From a candidate division Zixibacteria bacterium RBG-1 (lineage in GTDB: Bacteria; Zixibacteria; MSB-5A5; DSPP01; RBG-1): DNA of 64,000 nt. The DNA is taken from the NCBI GenBank assembly GCA_000447245.1, contig AUYT01000001.1:1916001-1980000 (forward strand). The letters are read 5' to 3'. Below, in pieces: positions 1-9,515 of this stretch (the first letter of the stretch is position 1; the number at the start of each line of letters is the position of its first letter). Made by a program: the position numbers and the translations under genes. The notes under the pieces are model-generated. The model did not search any database, was not told where the DNA came from, and saw only the letters and a list, made by a program, of their open reading frames with translations.

Positions 1-2237
1 CCCTGCCGGAGCTTTCCATGCTTTTGCCACAGGGAATGCACCTTGAGGTAGCTTATAACTCCGCCGAGCATATTCAGGAATCTGTGGATGAGGTCAGCAA
101 GACCCTGATTATTGCCATGTTTCTGGTGGTTTTAGTGATTTTGCTCTTTTTGAAGAGTTTGCGAGCCACCATCATTCCGGCTTTAGCTATTCCAACATCT
201 ATAATTGGAAGTTTTGCCATAGCATATTTTTTGGGCTTTACCTTAAATATTCTTACTCTCTCGGCTCTGGTATTGGCCATTGGACTGGTGGTAGATGATG
301 CTATTGTGGTCTTGGAAAACGTCTATCGTCATATGCAGATGGGCAAGGACAAAAGAAAAGCGGCCTTTGACGGCTCCAAGGAAATCGGTTTTGCGGTTTT
401 GTCCATTACGATTACTATGGTGGCGGTTTTTGTGCCACTATCGTTTTTAACCGGCAATGTGGGCCGACTTTTCAGAGAGTTCGGCATCTCCGTGGCGGCT
501 GCGGTTTTGATCTCCGGTTTTACCGCTCTGACCTTGACCCCCATGCTCTGCTCTAGGATGCTTAAACCTCTTTACGGAGGCAAACGGAATTGGGCTTCCC
601 GTTCTTTCGATTCTTTTTTTTCCAAATTAGACCAGACCTACAGCCGGATTCTGCAGCAGGCCCTTTCCCACCGCTGGAAAGTGGTAGCCGGGGCAGCTAT
701 TTTGGTAATTCTTTCGTTGACTTTACTCAAGATTTTGCCCAGTGAACTGGTGCCGGTTGAAGATCGAGGGATTGGATTTGGGGTGGTCATTGCTCCTGAA
801 GGAGCCACCCTGGGTTATACTGACCGATATATGCGTCAGATCGAAAATATTCTGATGAATTTGCCCGAACGTCAGGGGCTTTTCACCGCGGTAGGATTGG
901 GCTTCGGTGGTCCTGGCCGGGTCACCAATGGTTTACTGATCCTGCGGCTCAAGCCGCGAGGGGAGCGAGATAAATCCCAGCAGCAAATCGTGCAGGAACT
1001 TTTCCCTCGTCTAATCTCTATCCCGGGGGTTTTGGCATTTGTAATAAATCCCCCCAGCTTAGGGGGTAGCTTTACCTCCAAGCCCATTGAATATGTTCTG
1101 AAGGCGGACACCTACGATGAATTACAGCAAGCAGTTGGTATTATGATGGGGAAAGCTTTTCAGCTGGGGTATCTGATAAATTTAGACACTGACTTGCGTC
1201 TGAATAAACCCCAGCTGGATATTAAAATTGACCGGGAACGTGCGGCCGGATTGGGAGTCTCGGTAACGGACATAGGCACCACTCTGGAAACTTTTCTGGG
1301 CGGCCGGGTGGTGACCAATTTCAAGCGGTCAGCCAAGCAGTATGATGTTATCACCCAGCTCAAACCCTCCGAACGTGCCACTCCACAGACGATTGAAGAC
1401 CTGTATATCCGAGGGAATGGCGGCTTGGTGCAACTTGCCAACGTGGTTCAGATAAAAGAAACGGTGGCTCCTAAAGAGCTGAACCATTACAACCGGGTCC
1501 GTTCCGCTACTATCACTGCCAGCTTAACCCCCGGAGTTAGCTTGGGTCAGGCCTTGAACGACCTGGACAAAATTGTAGAAAACGACCTTCCACCCGGAAT
1601 CAAGCGGGAACTGGCCGGGCAGTCCAGAGAGTTCCGTGAATCCAGCTCCGCTATATATTTTCTTTTTCTTTTGGCAGTGATTTTCATCTATCTAGTTTTG
1701 GCGGCTCAATTTGAAAGCTTCATTCACCCCTTTACTATCCTGCTTTCGGTTCCGTTGGCTTTGGTAGGGGCTTTGATCTCACTTTTTGTCTTTGGGCAGA
1801 GTTTGAATATCTACTCCCAGATCGGCCTGGTGATGTTGATTGGGCTGGTCACGAAAAATTCCATTTTAATTGTGGAATTCTCCAACCAGTTACGGGAGCG
1901 GGGAACAGAGCTTTTTGAAGCAGTAATGCAAGCTTCCCGCATACGTCTGCGTCCGATTTTGATGACCTCTTTTGCCATTATCTTCGGAGTTCTGCCGATT
2001 GCTATCGGCCTGGGTGCTGGCGGAGAAGCCAGAAGGCCTTTGGGTATTGCAGTGGTGGGTGGTCTGATGTTTTCTACTTTTTTGACTTTGGTTTTAGTGC
2101 CGGTGGTTTATACTCTTCTGGCAAAATTTACCGGTAGGGAAGCCACAGAATCAGTAGCCATCGAAACTGGTGAACGTGCGGTTAGCCCGGAGCTTTCTTT
2201 TAACCCTACTGCACCAAATCCTAAAGCCATTGAATAA
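1..2237 (+). CDS. RND efflux transporter, inner-membrane subunit (AcrB/MexB/HAE1 family), 5' part missing
   Basis: C-terminal roughly 740 residues of a proton-driven RND pump that would work with a periplasmic adaptor and an outer-membrane channel. The frame is open to the left edge (LPELS precedes the first visible ATG at 18), so the N-terminal third is outside the window. Counting from that ATG, the first visible membrane helices are at residues 28-90, with the paired aspartates of the proton relay at 93-94 (GLVVDDAIV), equivalent to AcrB D407/D408. The conserved lysine segment TKNSILIVEF lies near residue 610 in the second transmembrane half. The two halves flank a large periplasmic docking/porter domain. 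The tail after the last helix is short and polar. Substrate cannot be read from this fragment; adaptor and channel genes, if linked, lie to the left. Confidence 0.93.
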   Translation, partial: LPELSMLLPQGMHLEVAYNSAEHIQESVDEVSKTLIIAMFLVVLVILLFLKSLRATIIPALAIPTSIIGSFAIAYFLGFTLNILTLSALVLAIGLVVDDAIVVLENVYRHMQMGKDKRKAAFDGSKEIGFAVLSITITMVAVFVPLSFLTGNVGRLFREFGISVAAAVLISGFTALTLTPMLCSRMLKPLYGGKRNWASRSFDSFFSKLDQTYSRILQQALSHRWKVVAGAAILVILSLTLLKILPSELVPVEDRGIGFGVVIAPEGATLGYTDRYMRQIENILMNLPERQGLFTAVGLGFGGPGRVTNGLLILRLKPRGERDKSQQQIVQELFPRLISIPGVLAFVINPPSLGGSFTSKPIEYVLKADTYDELQQAVGIMMGKAFQLGYLINLDTDLRLNKPQLDIKIDRERAAGLGVSVTDIGTTLETFLGGRVVTNFKRSAKQYDVITQLKPSERATPQTIEDLYIRGNGGLVQLANVVQIKETVAPKELNHYNRVRSATITASLTPGVSLGQALNDLDKIVENDLPPGIKRELAGQSREFRESSSAIYFLFLLAVIFIYLVLAAQFESFIHPFTILLSVPLALVGALISLFVFGQSLNIYSQIGLVMLIGLVTKNSILIVEFSNQLRERGTELFEAVMQASRIRLRPILMTSFAIIFGVLPIAIGLGAGGEARRPLGIAVVGGLMFSTFLTLVLVPVVYTLLAKFTGREATESVAIETGERAVSPELSFNPTAPNPKAIE

Positions 2238-2354
2238 ACCCAAGAAGGTTTAAAGAAATTCACCTCGGATTTTCCACATCAAGAAAAGTAGCTGCAAGTT
2301 ACGAACCAGAAAAAGTTCCAACCACTGAGTTTTTGTCCCCCAATAAATAAAAAA

Positions 2355-2707
2355 TGGAGGCGGTGGGAATTGAACCCACGTCCGAAGAGTAAAGCTCAAA
2401 ACCATGCTACAAGCTTAGTCAGGTTTTAGTTCTCGTATTCCGGTTAGCCAACTGACCGGCGCCGGAACACCAGCTTAGTAAGTTTTCGCTTAAACTGCCC
2501 AAGCATCAATCTAAACTATTCGGTTTTAGTCGACGCCTGATTTAAGACCAGCCGACAAATCTTAAACAGACGGGCTAGCTTTTAATTAAGCAGCCAGTGC
2601 AAAGTTGTTGTTTGCACCTAAATTTAGTCCCAATTGATTTACGAGGACACTGGGTACCTCGGCTTGCAGGTTTTGTCTCTAACATCCCGTCGAGACCAAT
2701 CGCCCCC
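2355..2707 (-). ncRNA. ssrA: tmRNA (SsrA), trans-translation RNA
   Basis: One-piece tmRNA that rescues stalled ribosomes and tags the nascent peptide. The 5' end GGGGGCG (2707-2701) pairs with CGCCUCC next to the discriminator at 2355, with one G-U pair. The T-arm has the usual UUCAAUU loop. The tag reading frame is at 2615-2586: GCA AAC AAC AAC TTT GCA CTG GCT GCT TAA, giving the tag (A)ANNNFALAA with the usual ALAA degradation end. The 3' CCA is not encoded; a T-rich run follows the mature end immediately. Length is 353 nt, normal for the family. Confidence 0.96.
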
Positions 2708-2745
2708 AAAAGTCCAAAAACTCATTGGAGTAACCTACTTATGAT

Positions 2746-2774
2746 ATTATACGGAAGAAATTAAAATTTTTCAA
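2746..2774 (-). promoter_or_regulatory. Sigma-70-type promoter of tmRNA
   Basis: On the minus strand: TTGAAA (2774-2769), 17-nt spacer, TATAAT (2751-2746). The predicted start near 2739 would leave a leader of about 30 nt to be removed by RNase P. It is the best-matching promoter in the gap between tmRNA and the divergent wzi-like gene. Confidence 0.7.
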
Positions 2775-2892
2775 GTAGAACTTGCTCTGTCAGAAATTGT
2801 CAAGATAGACGGAAACTGCCTAAAAAATCAGTTAACAAAAACCCGTTTTGTTCGACAATTTAAATACAAGGAGAAAGCAATCAAGGATTGTG

Positions 2893-4500
2893 ATGAATTT
2901 GAGCATTTCTAATCTAAATTCGCCCCGATTTTATGTAAGTAGAATCTGGTCGGAAATCAAAACTATTTACCTAAAAGGAATTGCCTTCGCCATTTTCGTA
3001 ATTTTATCTTTACTATTCTGCCAACCAACCTCTTCTCATCCTTTAGAAACCATCCCCTTAGATTCCTGGGTGTATCCTGTATTAGAACAACTTTATACCC
3101 AAAAACTGTTTCCGAAATTACATTCAAGCCTTAAGCCTTACACACGCGGAGAAATTGCAGCTTATTTAATGGAGTTGGAAAAATTACAGCAAGAAAATAG
3201 GTTAACTCTCACTAAGTCGCAGACCTGGCTGATTGATAAACTAAAGGATGAATTCAGTTATGAAATTTCCACTTTAATGGAAAATTCACCAGCGGCTTCA
3301 GTAAAATATAATCTAAACCCTGCCCTTTTCTACTACTCGGCCCAGGATAAAAAACCTGTTCGAGGAAAATTTAAACTGGGTGGAAGCTATCAATATTCCA
3401 ATCAATTTTTGTTTAAATTAAAGGGCGTAATAGATACCCAGGCAGAGAAAGACCCCCAATTTTTTGGCAGAAAATGGAAAAAGAACTTAACCGGTCATCT
3501 GGATCAAGCTTATTTACACTGGGAAACTAAATATGTGAAAATTCTTTTCGGACGGGATAATCAGAATTGGAGCCCGACTTTGGGAGACGGGCTTCTATTT
3601 TCCGGAAAATCGCCGGCTTTGGACCAGATTCGGTTATCGATGCAGCTCGGCTATTTCAGATTCTCTTATTTCAGCTCGGTTTTAGACAAAATCTTTGACC
3701 CGGATAGTGGCAGTTTCGCCAACCGTTACCTTTCAGCCCATTCCCTAAACTTTAAACACCCTAAAGGAATCGAGCTGGGTCTGTCAGAAACTGTTATCTA
3801 TGGCGGAATCAACCGGTCTGTGGAGCTTTATTATCTGAATCCGATTCTGCCTTATTACCTGGAGCAGTTCAATCAGAACACCCCGGATAATATCTTATGG
3901 AGTTTGACTTTTGATTTATCTTTCTGGAAAGACAAAGAATTTTACGGCGAATTATTGATTGATGATTTTCAATACGATTTCAAATCCGAGCCCCATCAAA
4001 TCGGATATCTGCTGGGAACCCGATTAGCCAATCTTTTAAATCGGGATGGTTCTTATTTAAATTTAGAGTATCGGAGAATCGGATTCTGGGTTTATGGAGC
4101 AGATATATCCTGGAATCGCTTTTTGTATCATGATAGAAACTTAGGTTCGGTTTTGGGTCCGGATACAGATTTAATCCGAGGGAGTTTTTTATATAATTTA
4201 AGAAAAGATTTCTCGTTACAATTTTCTGCCGGCTATAGACGGAAAGGGGAAGGAAAAATAGATATGGTCTATCCCAGCCCTCTGCCGGCTGTCTCAAAAT
4301 TCCCTTCCGGTGTGGTGGAAAAAACTTCTGTTTTTGAAATTTTAGGCGTCTTTCAACCCGATGCCAAGTTTAAAATTGATTTGGGATTACAGCTACAAAG
4401 CAGGAAAAATATTTCCAATATTGCCGATAAAAATATAAGGGGGGAATTCTCCTTAAATTTGAGAATAGAATATAATTTTTGGAAGGAAAAAGGAATTTAA
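2893..4500 (+). CDS. Wzi-like capsule assembly outer-membrane protein
   Basis: About 535 residues. A long basic N-terminus and one hydrophobic segment (about residues 29-45) look like a signal sequence. Then comes a helical hairpin region of the type seen before the barrel in Wzi/capsule-assembly proteins (YPVLEQLYTQKLFP, YTRGEIAAYL), followed by roughly 400 residues of alternating aromatic/polar strands consistent with an outer-membrane beta-barrel (for example GRDNQNWSP, LSAHSLNFKHP). Wzi proteins hold or help assemble surface polysaccharide, which fits the adjacent polysaccharide genes. I start at ATG 2893; the open frame extends upstream to a TTG at 2848, but AAGGAG (2868-2873) lies between them and serves the 2890/2893 start better, though with long spacing. 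It ends 6 bases before the next gene. Confidence 0.78.
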   Translation: MNLSISNLNSPRFYVSRIWSEIKTIYLKGIAFAIFVILSLLFCQPTSSHPLETIPLDSWVYPVLEQLYTQKLFPKLHSSLKPYTRGEIAAYLMELEKLQQENRLTLTKSQTWLIDKLKDEFSYEISTLMENSPAASVKYNLNPALFYYSAQDKKPVRGKFKLGGSYQYSNQFLFKLKGVIDTQAEKDPQFFGRKWKKNLTGHLDQAYLHWETKYVKILFGRDNQNWSPTLGDGLLFSGKSPALDQIRLSMQLGYFRFSYFSSVLDKIFDPDSGSFANRYLSAHSLNFKHPKGIELGLSETVIYGGINRSVELYYLNPILPYYLEQFNQNTPDNILWSLTFDLSFWKDKEFYGELLIDDFQYDFKSEPHQIGYLLGTRLANLLNRDGSYLNLEYRRIGFWVYGADISWNRFLYHDRNLGSVLGPDTDLIRGSFLYNLRKDFSLQFSAGYRRKGEGKIDMVYPSPLPAVSKFPSGVVEKTSVFEILGVFQPDAKFKIDLGLQLQSRKNISNIADKNIRGEFSLNLRIEYNFWKEKGI

Positions 4501-4506
4501 GCCAAG

Positions 4507-6546
4507 ATGATATTAGTGAACATTATGAAGGAAAAGCTTAACGGAAAGTTATACCAAGCTCTGCATTTTCTGGTAAAACCCACTAACAGCAAAAGAGTTT
4601 TATTTTTCCTAACAAGCGATATTATTCTGTGTTCTTTGGCATTATTTTTATCCTTCCTGTTAAGATTTGATTTTAAGATTCCTTTTGAATACGGAAGCAA
4701 TTTTCCTCTTTTCTTCCTAATCTTTATTTCTACCAAACTGGTTTTCATGTGGGTTTTTGGCTTATACCGTATCACCTGGAGGTATGCCGGTCTGATAGAA
4801 GGGTTTAATATCTTAAAGGCTTTAGCTTCGGCTCTATTCGTTCTTTTAGCCAGTTATACTGTTCTAAATGAAGGCTTATTTCAGGGATTCCCCCGCTCTG
4901 TTTTTTTCTTGGATTTCTTTGTTTCTTTGAGTTTAATCGGTTTTTTGCGGATTTCCAAGCGTTTGTATTTCAAGGCCTCTCATCTGTGGAACGGCAATGG
5001 AAAATCCCGGAATCGATACTTGATCATCGGAGCCGGAAACCACGGGCAAAGATTGGTGTCGCATATTCTGGCTTCACCCAGCTGGAAGGTTCAGCCCATC
5101 GGATTTCTGGATGATGACCCCATCAAGATAGGAACTAAAATTCATGGGGTACAAGTTTTAGGCAAGATATCTGATTTACCTTATATCGCTGAAAGAGAAA
5201 AAATAAATGGAGTAATTTTAGCCATCCCCTCGCTAGCTCGTAAAATACTGATAGAGATTTTGGATCTATGTAAGTCGGTGGGGATTGAAAATGTCTTAGT
5301 TCTGCCGGCTATCGTGGATAAGGATTCCGCCCTATCTATCAATGTCAAGGACATCCGGGATATCAATGTTGAAGAGCTTTTGGGCCGCAGAGCGGTTTCA
5401 GTGGAAGTTAAACAGATTGAAAACTTTCTTTCCGGCAAAAGAATTTTAATCAGCGGAGCGGCCGGCTCTATCGGTTCGGAAATTGCCAACCAGGTCTGTA
5501 ACTTTAATCCTAAATCTGGGATTCTTTTGGATATCGATGAAACCGATTTGTATATGCTGGAGCTGAAACTGCGGCGAGCCTTTCCCCAGTTGGAGATTAA
5601 ACCGATTTTGTGCGACATAACCAATCCTGCCAGATTGAATAAGGTATTTGAAATCTATGAACCGGAAATCGTTTTTCATGCCGCCGCTTACAAACAGGTC
5701 CCCATGATGGAATATTATCCAGAAGAGGCTGCTAAAGTAAACATTTTTGGCACTTATAATCTAGCATTGGCTTCAATTCAAAACCAGGTGGAAAAATTTG
5801 TCTTCATTTCTACTGATAAGGCGGTCAACCCTACCAGCGTCATGGGTGCCACCAAAAGATTTGCGGAATTTATCTGTACTGCTTTCGGGCACAACGGAAA
5901 GACCAAATTCTGCTCGGTCAGATTCGGGAATGTTTTGGGCAGCCGGGGCTCGGTTATTCCCATCTGGACTGAACAGCTTAAACGGGGCGGTCCTTTGACC
6001 GTGACTCATCAGGATATGCAAAGATATATCATGACCATTCCGGAAGCGGTGGCATTGGTGCTACAGGCATCGTTGAAAGGAAATGATGGTGAGGTTCTGG
6101 TTCTGGATATGGGGGAACCAATCAATGTGTACAAGTTAGCTGAAGAGTTTTTGAAGCTGCATAAAATCAGGCCTCATCAGGATGTGGATATTGTGATTAC
6201 CGGCATAAGGCCGGGTGAAAAGCTATACGAAGAGCTTTTGACCGCTGAAAACGGAACTTCCAAAACTGAATTTGAGGGAATCTGGATTGCCAAAAACTAT
6301 AAACAGTATAGTTTAGAAGAGGTCAATCATGCTTTAATGGAGCTTCTTAAAATATCCCAGAATGGTCATGGCCCCAGCTTTACCATCAAAGATTGGCTCA
6401 AAAAATATGTCAAAACTTACACCCCCTGGAAAGGGAAAGAAGAGTTGGGTTTTTTATATGACCTTCCCGCCGCTCAACCGGAATACACTCCCGCATCACC
6501 GCAACAAATGGAATTCCCGGCTTTTAAGTTTACAGATTTAAAATAG
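4507..6546 (+). CDS. Membrane-anchored nucleotide-sugar 4,6-dehydratase (WbpM/CapD/FlaA1 family)
   Basis: 679 residues, the usual length of large membrane-bound NDP-sugar dehydratases that start UDP-GlcNAc-derived deoxyamino sugar synthesis. Four membrane helices lie within residues 20-155, then a CoA-binding-like Rossmann domain (IIGAGNHGQRL, about 175-185), then the SDR domain with the NAD loop ISGAAGSIGSE near 315-325. The catalytic region has S435-T436 in STDK and M446-K450 in MGATK. The usual SDR tyrosine is methionine, as known for WbpM-type large dehydratases, so this is the family norm rather than a defect. It is co-directional with the Wzi-like gene 6 bases upstream. Likely produces an activated 4-keto-6-deoxy sugar for the locus; exact substrate is inferred. 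Confidence 0.9.
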   Translation: MILVNIMKEKLNGKLYQALHFLVKPTNSKRVLFFLTSDIILCSLALFLSFLLRFDFKIPFEYGSNFPLFFLIFISTKLVFMWVFGLYRITWRYAGLIEGFNILKALASALFVLLASYTVLNEGLFQGFPRSVFFLDFFVSLSLIGFLRISKRLYFKASHLWNGNGKSRNRYLIIGAGNHGQRLVSHILASPSWKVQPIGFLDDDPIKIGTKIHGVQVLGKISDLPYIAEREKINGVILAIPSLARKILIEILDLCKSVGIENVLVLPAIVDKDSALSINVKDIRDINVEELLGRRAVSVEVKQIENFLSGKRILISGAAGSIGSEIANQVCNFNPKSGILLDIDETDLYMLELKLRRAFPQLEIKPILCDITNPARLNKVFEIYEPEIVFHAAAYKQVPMMEYYPEEAAKVNIFGTYNLALASIQNQVEKFVFISTDKAVNPTSVMGATKRFAEFICTAFGHNGKTKFCSVRFGNVLGSRGSVIPIWTEQLKRGGPLTVTHQDMQRYIMTIPEAVALVLQASLKGNDGEVLVLDMGEPINVYKLAEEFLKLHKIRPHQDVDIVITGIRPGEKLYEELLTAENGTSKTEFEGIWIAKNYKQYSLEEVNHALMELLKISQNGHGPSFTIKDWLKKYVKTYTPWKGKEELGFLYDLPAAQPEYTPASPQQMEFPAFKFTDLK

Positions 6547-6602
6547 CTCTCCGCTATATCAAAATTAGTTGCTCCGAGGAATTACACACTTAATTAAGTT
6601 TT

Positions 6603-7376
6603 TCAGATTCGAGCTACTGCGTAGGTGACTTTGTAAGTCGAGTTAGGACTATTATAAGGAATTAAAGTCGGCATTTGGTAATGATACCCGTTTTCTTCAA
6701 TCTCTGCTGGTATAGGAATTAACTGACCGAAGAACAATCTTTTCAGAAGCTTCTTTCCTTTCATAGTTTTGGGGATTAGATGCAATGACACTGCAGTTCT
6801 CTTGATAAATGAGACTAATCGGGTTTTGGCTGAATCGGCAAGAGCAGGAAAGGCACCGTAAATTTCCACGGTAGGGAATTTAGTTTTCAGCATCTGGTAT
6901 AATTCCGGTACCGAAAAATATTTAGTGCTAAAAGGAGACGGATTGAAATCCGGCCAGCTGCAATTAACTGTGCAAATCAGAAGTACTCCCTTATCTTTCA
7001 AAACCCTGAGGGCTTCCTGGACAAATTTTTCCGGTTCAGATAAATAATAAATCGCTTCATATAAGATCACCACATCTATGCTTTTATCCTTTAAGGGAAA
7101 TTTATGCCCGTCAAATAAAAGCAGTTTAATTTTATCTCTGCCGTCATAATGCCTTTGGGCAAATTTCAAATTAGCAGGCTCAATATCACCACCGATTACC
7201 AAACTAGCAGATTTAGCCAGAAGCCCCAACCCCTGTCCAGCTCCGCAACCGACTTCTAAGACTTTTTTATCTCTACAAAAACCGGCTGCCCACTGGTAGC
7301 GGGTAAAAAGCATGGATATCTGCTCTTGAGAACCTTTGTCCTGTGGCGTTTCGGTGACTGTAGAAAAATCCGGCAT
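6603..7376 (-). CDS. Class I SAM-dependent methyltransferase
   Basis: 257 residues. Motif I for SAM binding is VLEVGCGAGQGLG (about residues 40-52), followed by the acidic end of strand 2 (GGDIE) and a motif IV-like segment VDVVILYEAIYYL (about 102-114), the Methyltransf_11 fold. No membrane segment. The ATG lies 2 bases after the stop of the aminotransferase gene, with GAGGTT just ahead, so it is the last gene of the minus-strand polysaccharide operon. Probably methylates a sugar or sugar precursor; the acceptor cannot be told from sequence. It converges with the dehydratase gene across a 56-base gap in which I see only a weak CTTAATTAAG palindrome. Confidence 0.85.
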   Translation of the reverse strand: MPDFSTVTETPQDKGSQEQISMLFTRYQWAAGFCRDKKVLEVGCGAGQGLGLLAKSASLVIGGDIEPANLKFAQRHYDGRDKIKLLLFDGHKFPLKDKSIDVVILYEAIYYLSEPEKFVQEALRVLKDKGVLLICTVNCSWPDFNPSPFSTKYFSVPELYQMLKTKFPTVEIYGAFPALADSAKTRLVSFIKRTAVSLHLIPKTMKGKKLLKRLFFGQLIPIPAEIEENGYHYQMPTLIPYNSPNSTYKVTYAVARI

Positions 7377-7378
7377 AA

Positions 7379-8536
7379 TTAACCTCTTAAAGTTGCTTCA
7401 CTTATTTTGGAAGTGGCTTGGTAAACCGGCATGGAGTAGAACTGCCCAATAGTATTGGCTACATATTCAATCTGGTCATTTTCCAGCTCGGTGGTCAGTG
7501 GAAGTGAGATGACTTTTCGGCAGAGCTCATCGGTTCTGGGAAGCTTAAACTGTGTTAATCCCAACGCTTTTTGATGATGTACTGCTTTGGGCCAGGAAAT
7601 CAAAGTTTCGATTCCACTCTTGGTTAGGTGTTCAAACAACTGGTCCCGATTTTCTGCTTCAATGACAAAATTTTGATAAACGTCATAATATGAACCTTCA
7701 TTTGTGGGTGCTGGCGGCAAAGTTATTTGAGGAAGATGAGCCAGATATTTATGGTAAAGCCCGGCTACCTCTCTTCTCCGCCTTATCCACTCTGGTAAAT
7801 ATTTCAGCTTTAAATCCAAAATGGCTGCCTGCAAGTTATCCAGGCGGCAATTGTATCCCCATCCAGCCAAGTCAGTTTTATTTAAGCGCCCGTGGTCACG
7901 CAGAAGCAGAAGTTTTTCATATAGTTCTTTACTGTTAGTGACAACCGCCCCGGCATCTCCGGTAGCACCCAGAGTTTTGGCCGGATAGAAACTGAAACAT
8001 CCGGCTAGGCCGATAGACCCTGCTTTTTCACCTTTGAAAGAACCTCCCAAGGCCTGGGCTGCATCCTCAATTACTAACAGCTTATGTTTTTCTGCCAGAT
8101 TCATTATCACTTCCATATTGCACATTCTGCCGTTCAGATGCACCGGTAAAATGGCTCTGGTTTTGGGAGTTATGGCTTTTTCAAGTTCCTTTACATTCGC
8201 ATTGTGGTCTTCACCTACATCCACTAAAACAGGAGTGGCACCAGTGTGATGAATAGCTGCTACGGTAGCCACAAAGGAATGGGAGACCGTTATCACTTCA
8301 TCGCCGGCTCCGATATCGCAGGCTTCCAAGGTTAAATATAAACCATCGGTGCAGTTGCTCACTCCTACGGCATACTTGGTGCCTACAAAGGCGGCCAAAT
8401 TATTTTCAAAATCCCTCAACTGCTGGCGCAGAATCAAATCTCCCTGGGATAACACTGTCTTTATAGTATCTATTAGTTCCGTTTCCATTTTTCTGTACTG
8501 CTGCGGAAAATCTACAAATCTAACTTTCCATTCCAT
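7379..8536 (-). CDS. DegT/DnrJ/EryC1/StrS-type PLP sugar aminotransferase
   Basis: 385 residues, full length for the family. The PLP lysine lies in FYPAKTLGATGDAG (near residue 187), preceded by the cofactor aspartate region VIEDAAQALGG. YNCRLDNLQAAIL is the conserved segment following the lysine. These enzymes transaminate NDP-keto sugars using glutamate. Product of the WbpM-type dehydratase in the same locus is a plausible substrate (inference). AAAGGAG precedes the ATG. It sits between the transketolase pair and the methyltransferase, all on the minus strand with 2-25 base gaps. Confidence 0.92.
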   Translation of the reverse strand: MEWKVRFVDFPQQYRKMETELIDTIKTVLSQGDLILRQQLRDFENNLAAFVGTKYAVGVSNCTDGLYLTLEACDIGAGDEVITVSHSFVATVAAIHHTGATPVLVDVGEDHNANVKELEKAITPKTRAILPVHLNGRMCNMEVIMNLAEKHKLLVIEDAAQALGGSFKGEKAGSIGLAGCFSFYPAKTLGATGDAGAVVTNSKELYEKLLLLRDHGRLNKTDLAGWGYNCRLDNLQAAILDLKLKYLPEWIRRRREVAGLYHKYLAHLPQITLPPAPTNEGSYYDVYQNFVIEAENRDQLFEHLTKSGIETLISWPKAVHHQKALGLTQFKLPRTDELCRKVISLPLTTELENDQIEYVANTIGQFYSMPVYQATSKISEATLRG

Positions 8537-8561
8537 TTTTTCTCCTTTGATTTTGAAATAT

Positions 8562-9515
8562 CTAAATAAATTTTTTGCTCGACCAGCTTTCGGTCTTCTT
8601 CAAAGCGGTTTCAACTGAGTTCAGAATTCCTTCAGCTGAAAGTGCAAACAGCTCTCGCAGATATTCTTGATTGCCCACTTGCGATATGAAAGTGGAAGGA
8701 ATTCCCAGACGCCTGAAATAAACTTGAAAGTTCCCGGATTCGGCCAGGGTTTCCGCTACTGCTCCCCCCAATCCTCCGATTATGCTATGCTCTTCTACAG
8801 TAAAGATAGCTGAAGTCTCAGAAACCGCTTTCAGAACCGCTTCTGTGTCCAGAGGTTTAACGGTATGCATGCTTAACAACCGCACCGATATTCCTTGCTC
8901 TTCTAATTTCTCTGCAGCTTTGAGAGCGTTGAATAACATTCCACCGGTTGAAATCAGAGTTATATCGGTTCCATACTTCAGTTCAATGGCTTTCCCCAGT
9001 TTGAAATCAATTTTATCCTGGTGAATTTTCGGTTCCCCGGCTTTTCCTAAACGCAGATAGCAGGGACCTTCATGTTCGACGATGGCTTGAGTTGCCAGTT
9101 TAGCTTCCACCGGGTCACCGGGAGCCACCACCAGCATATTGGGCAAGCTCCGCATAATCGCCAAATCTTCGGTAGCGTGATGAGTCATCCCCAAAGCTCC
9201 GTAAGCAAAGCCGCCACCCACTGCCACAATTTTTACATTGGCCTTGTGGTAACAGATATCATTCCGAATCTGCTCTAAGCAGCGCAGAGTGGGGAAATTG
9301 GCAATCGAATAGGTGAAAACTATTTTTCCGCTTAAAGCCAATCCAGCCGCCATGCCGGTCATATTCTGCTCAGCAACTCCAGCGTTTATAAACCGGGAGG
9401 GAAATTCCTTTTGGAAAGGTTCAACCACTGAATATCCTAAATCTCCCACAATCAGGTTGATTCTTTCATCCTGCTTGGCCAAGTCGAATAAAGTTTTTAT
9501 AAATGCAGTTCTCAT
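8562..9515 (-). CDS. Transketolase, C-terminal (pyrimidine-binding) subunit
   Basis: 317 residues corresponding to the second half of transketolase: pyrimidine-binding domain (VAEQNMTGMAAGLALSG, with the ThDP-activating glutamate in AEQN, about residues 47-63) and the C-terminal transketolase domain (FTVEEHSIIGGLGGAVAE). The ATG overlaps the stop of the N-terminal subunit gene (ATGA), typical of translationally coupled two-piece transketolases. A location inside a polysaccharide cluster suggests supply of a special ketose or carbon transfer to a sugar nucleotide rather than housekeeping pentose phosphate flux, but a housekeeping role cannot be excluded. Confidence 0.9.
   Translation of the reverse strand: MRTAFIKTLFDLAKQDERINLIVGDLGYSVVEPFQKEFPSRFINAGVAEQNMTGMAAGLALSGKIVFTYSIANFPTLRCLEQIRNDICYHKANVKIVAVGGGFAYGALGMTHHATEDLAIMRSLPNMLVVAPGDPVEAKLATQAIVEHEGPCYLRLGKAGEPKIHQDKIDFKLGKAIELKYGTDITLISTGGMLFNALKAAEKLEEQGISVRLLSMHTVKPLDTEAVLKAVSETSAIFTVEEHSIIGGLGGAVAETLAESGNFQVYFRRLGIPSTFISQVGNQEYLRELFALSAEGILNSVETALKKTESWSSKKFI

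Noticed and set aside
2848-2892. N-terminal extension of the Wzi-like protein from a TTG codon
   Set aside because: No ribosome site before the TTG, while AAGGAG lies inside the extension; the signal-like helix is complete from ATG 2893.
5842-5856. Loss of the catalytic tyrosine in the SDR domain of the WbpM-type dehydratase (Met446)
   Set aside because: Large membrane-bound 4,6-dehydratases of the WbpM type naturally carry Met at this position, so the enzyme is not defective.
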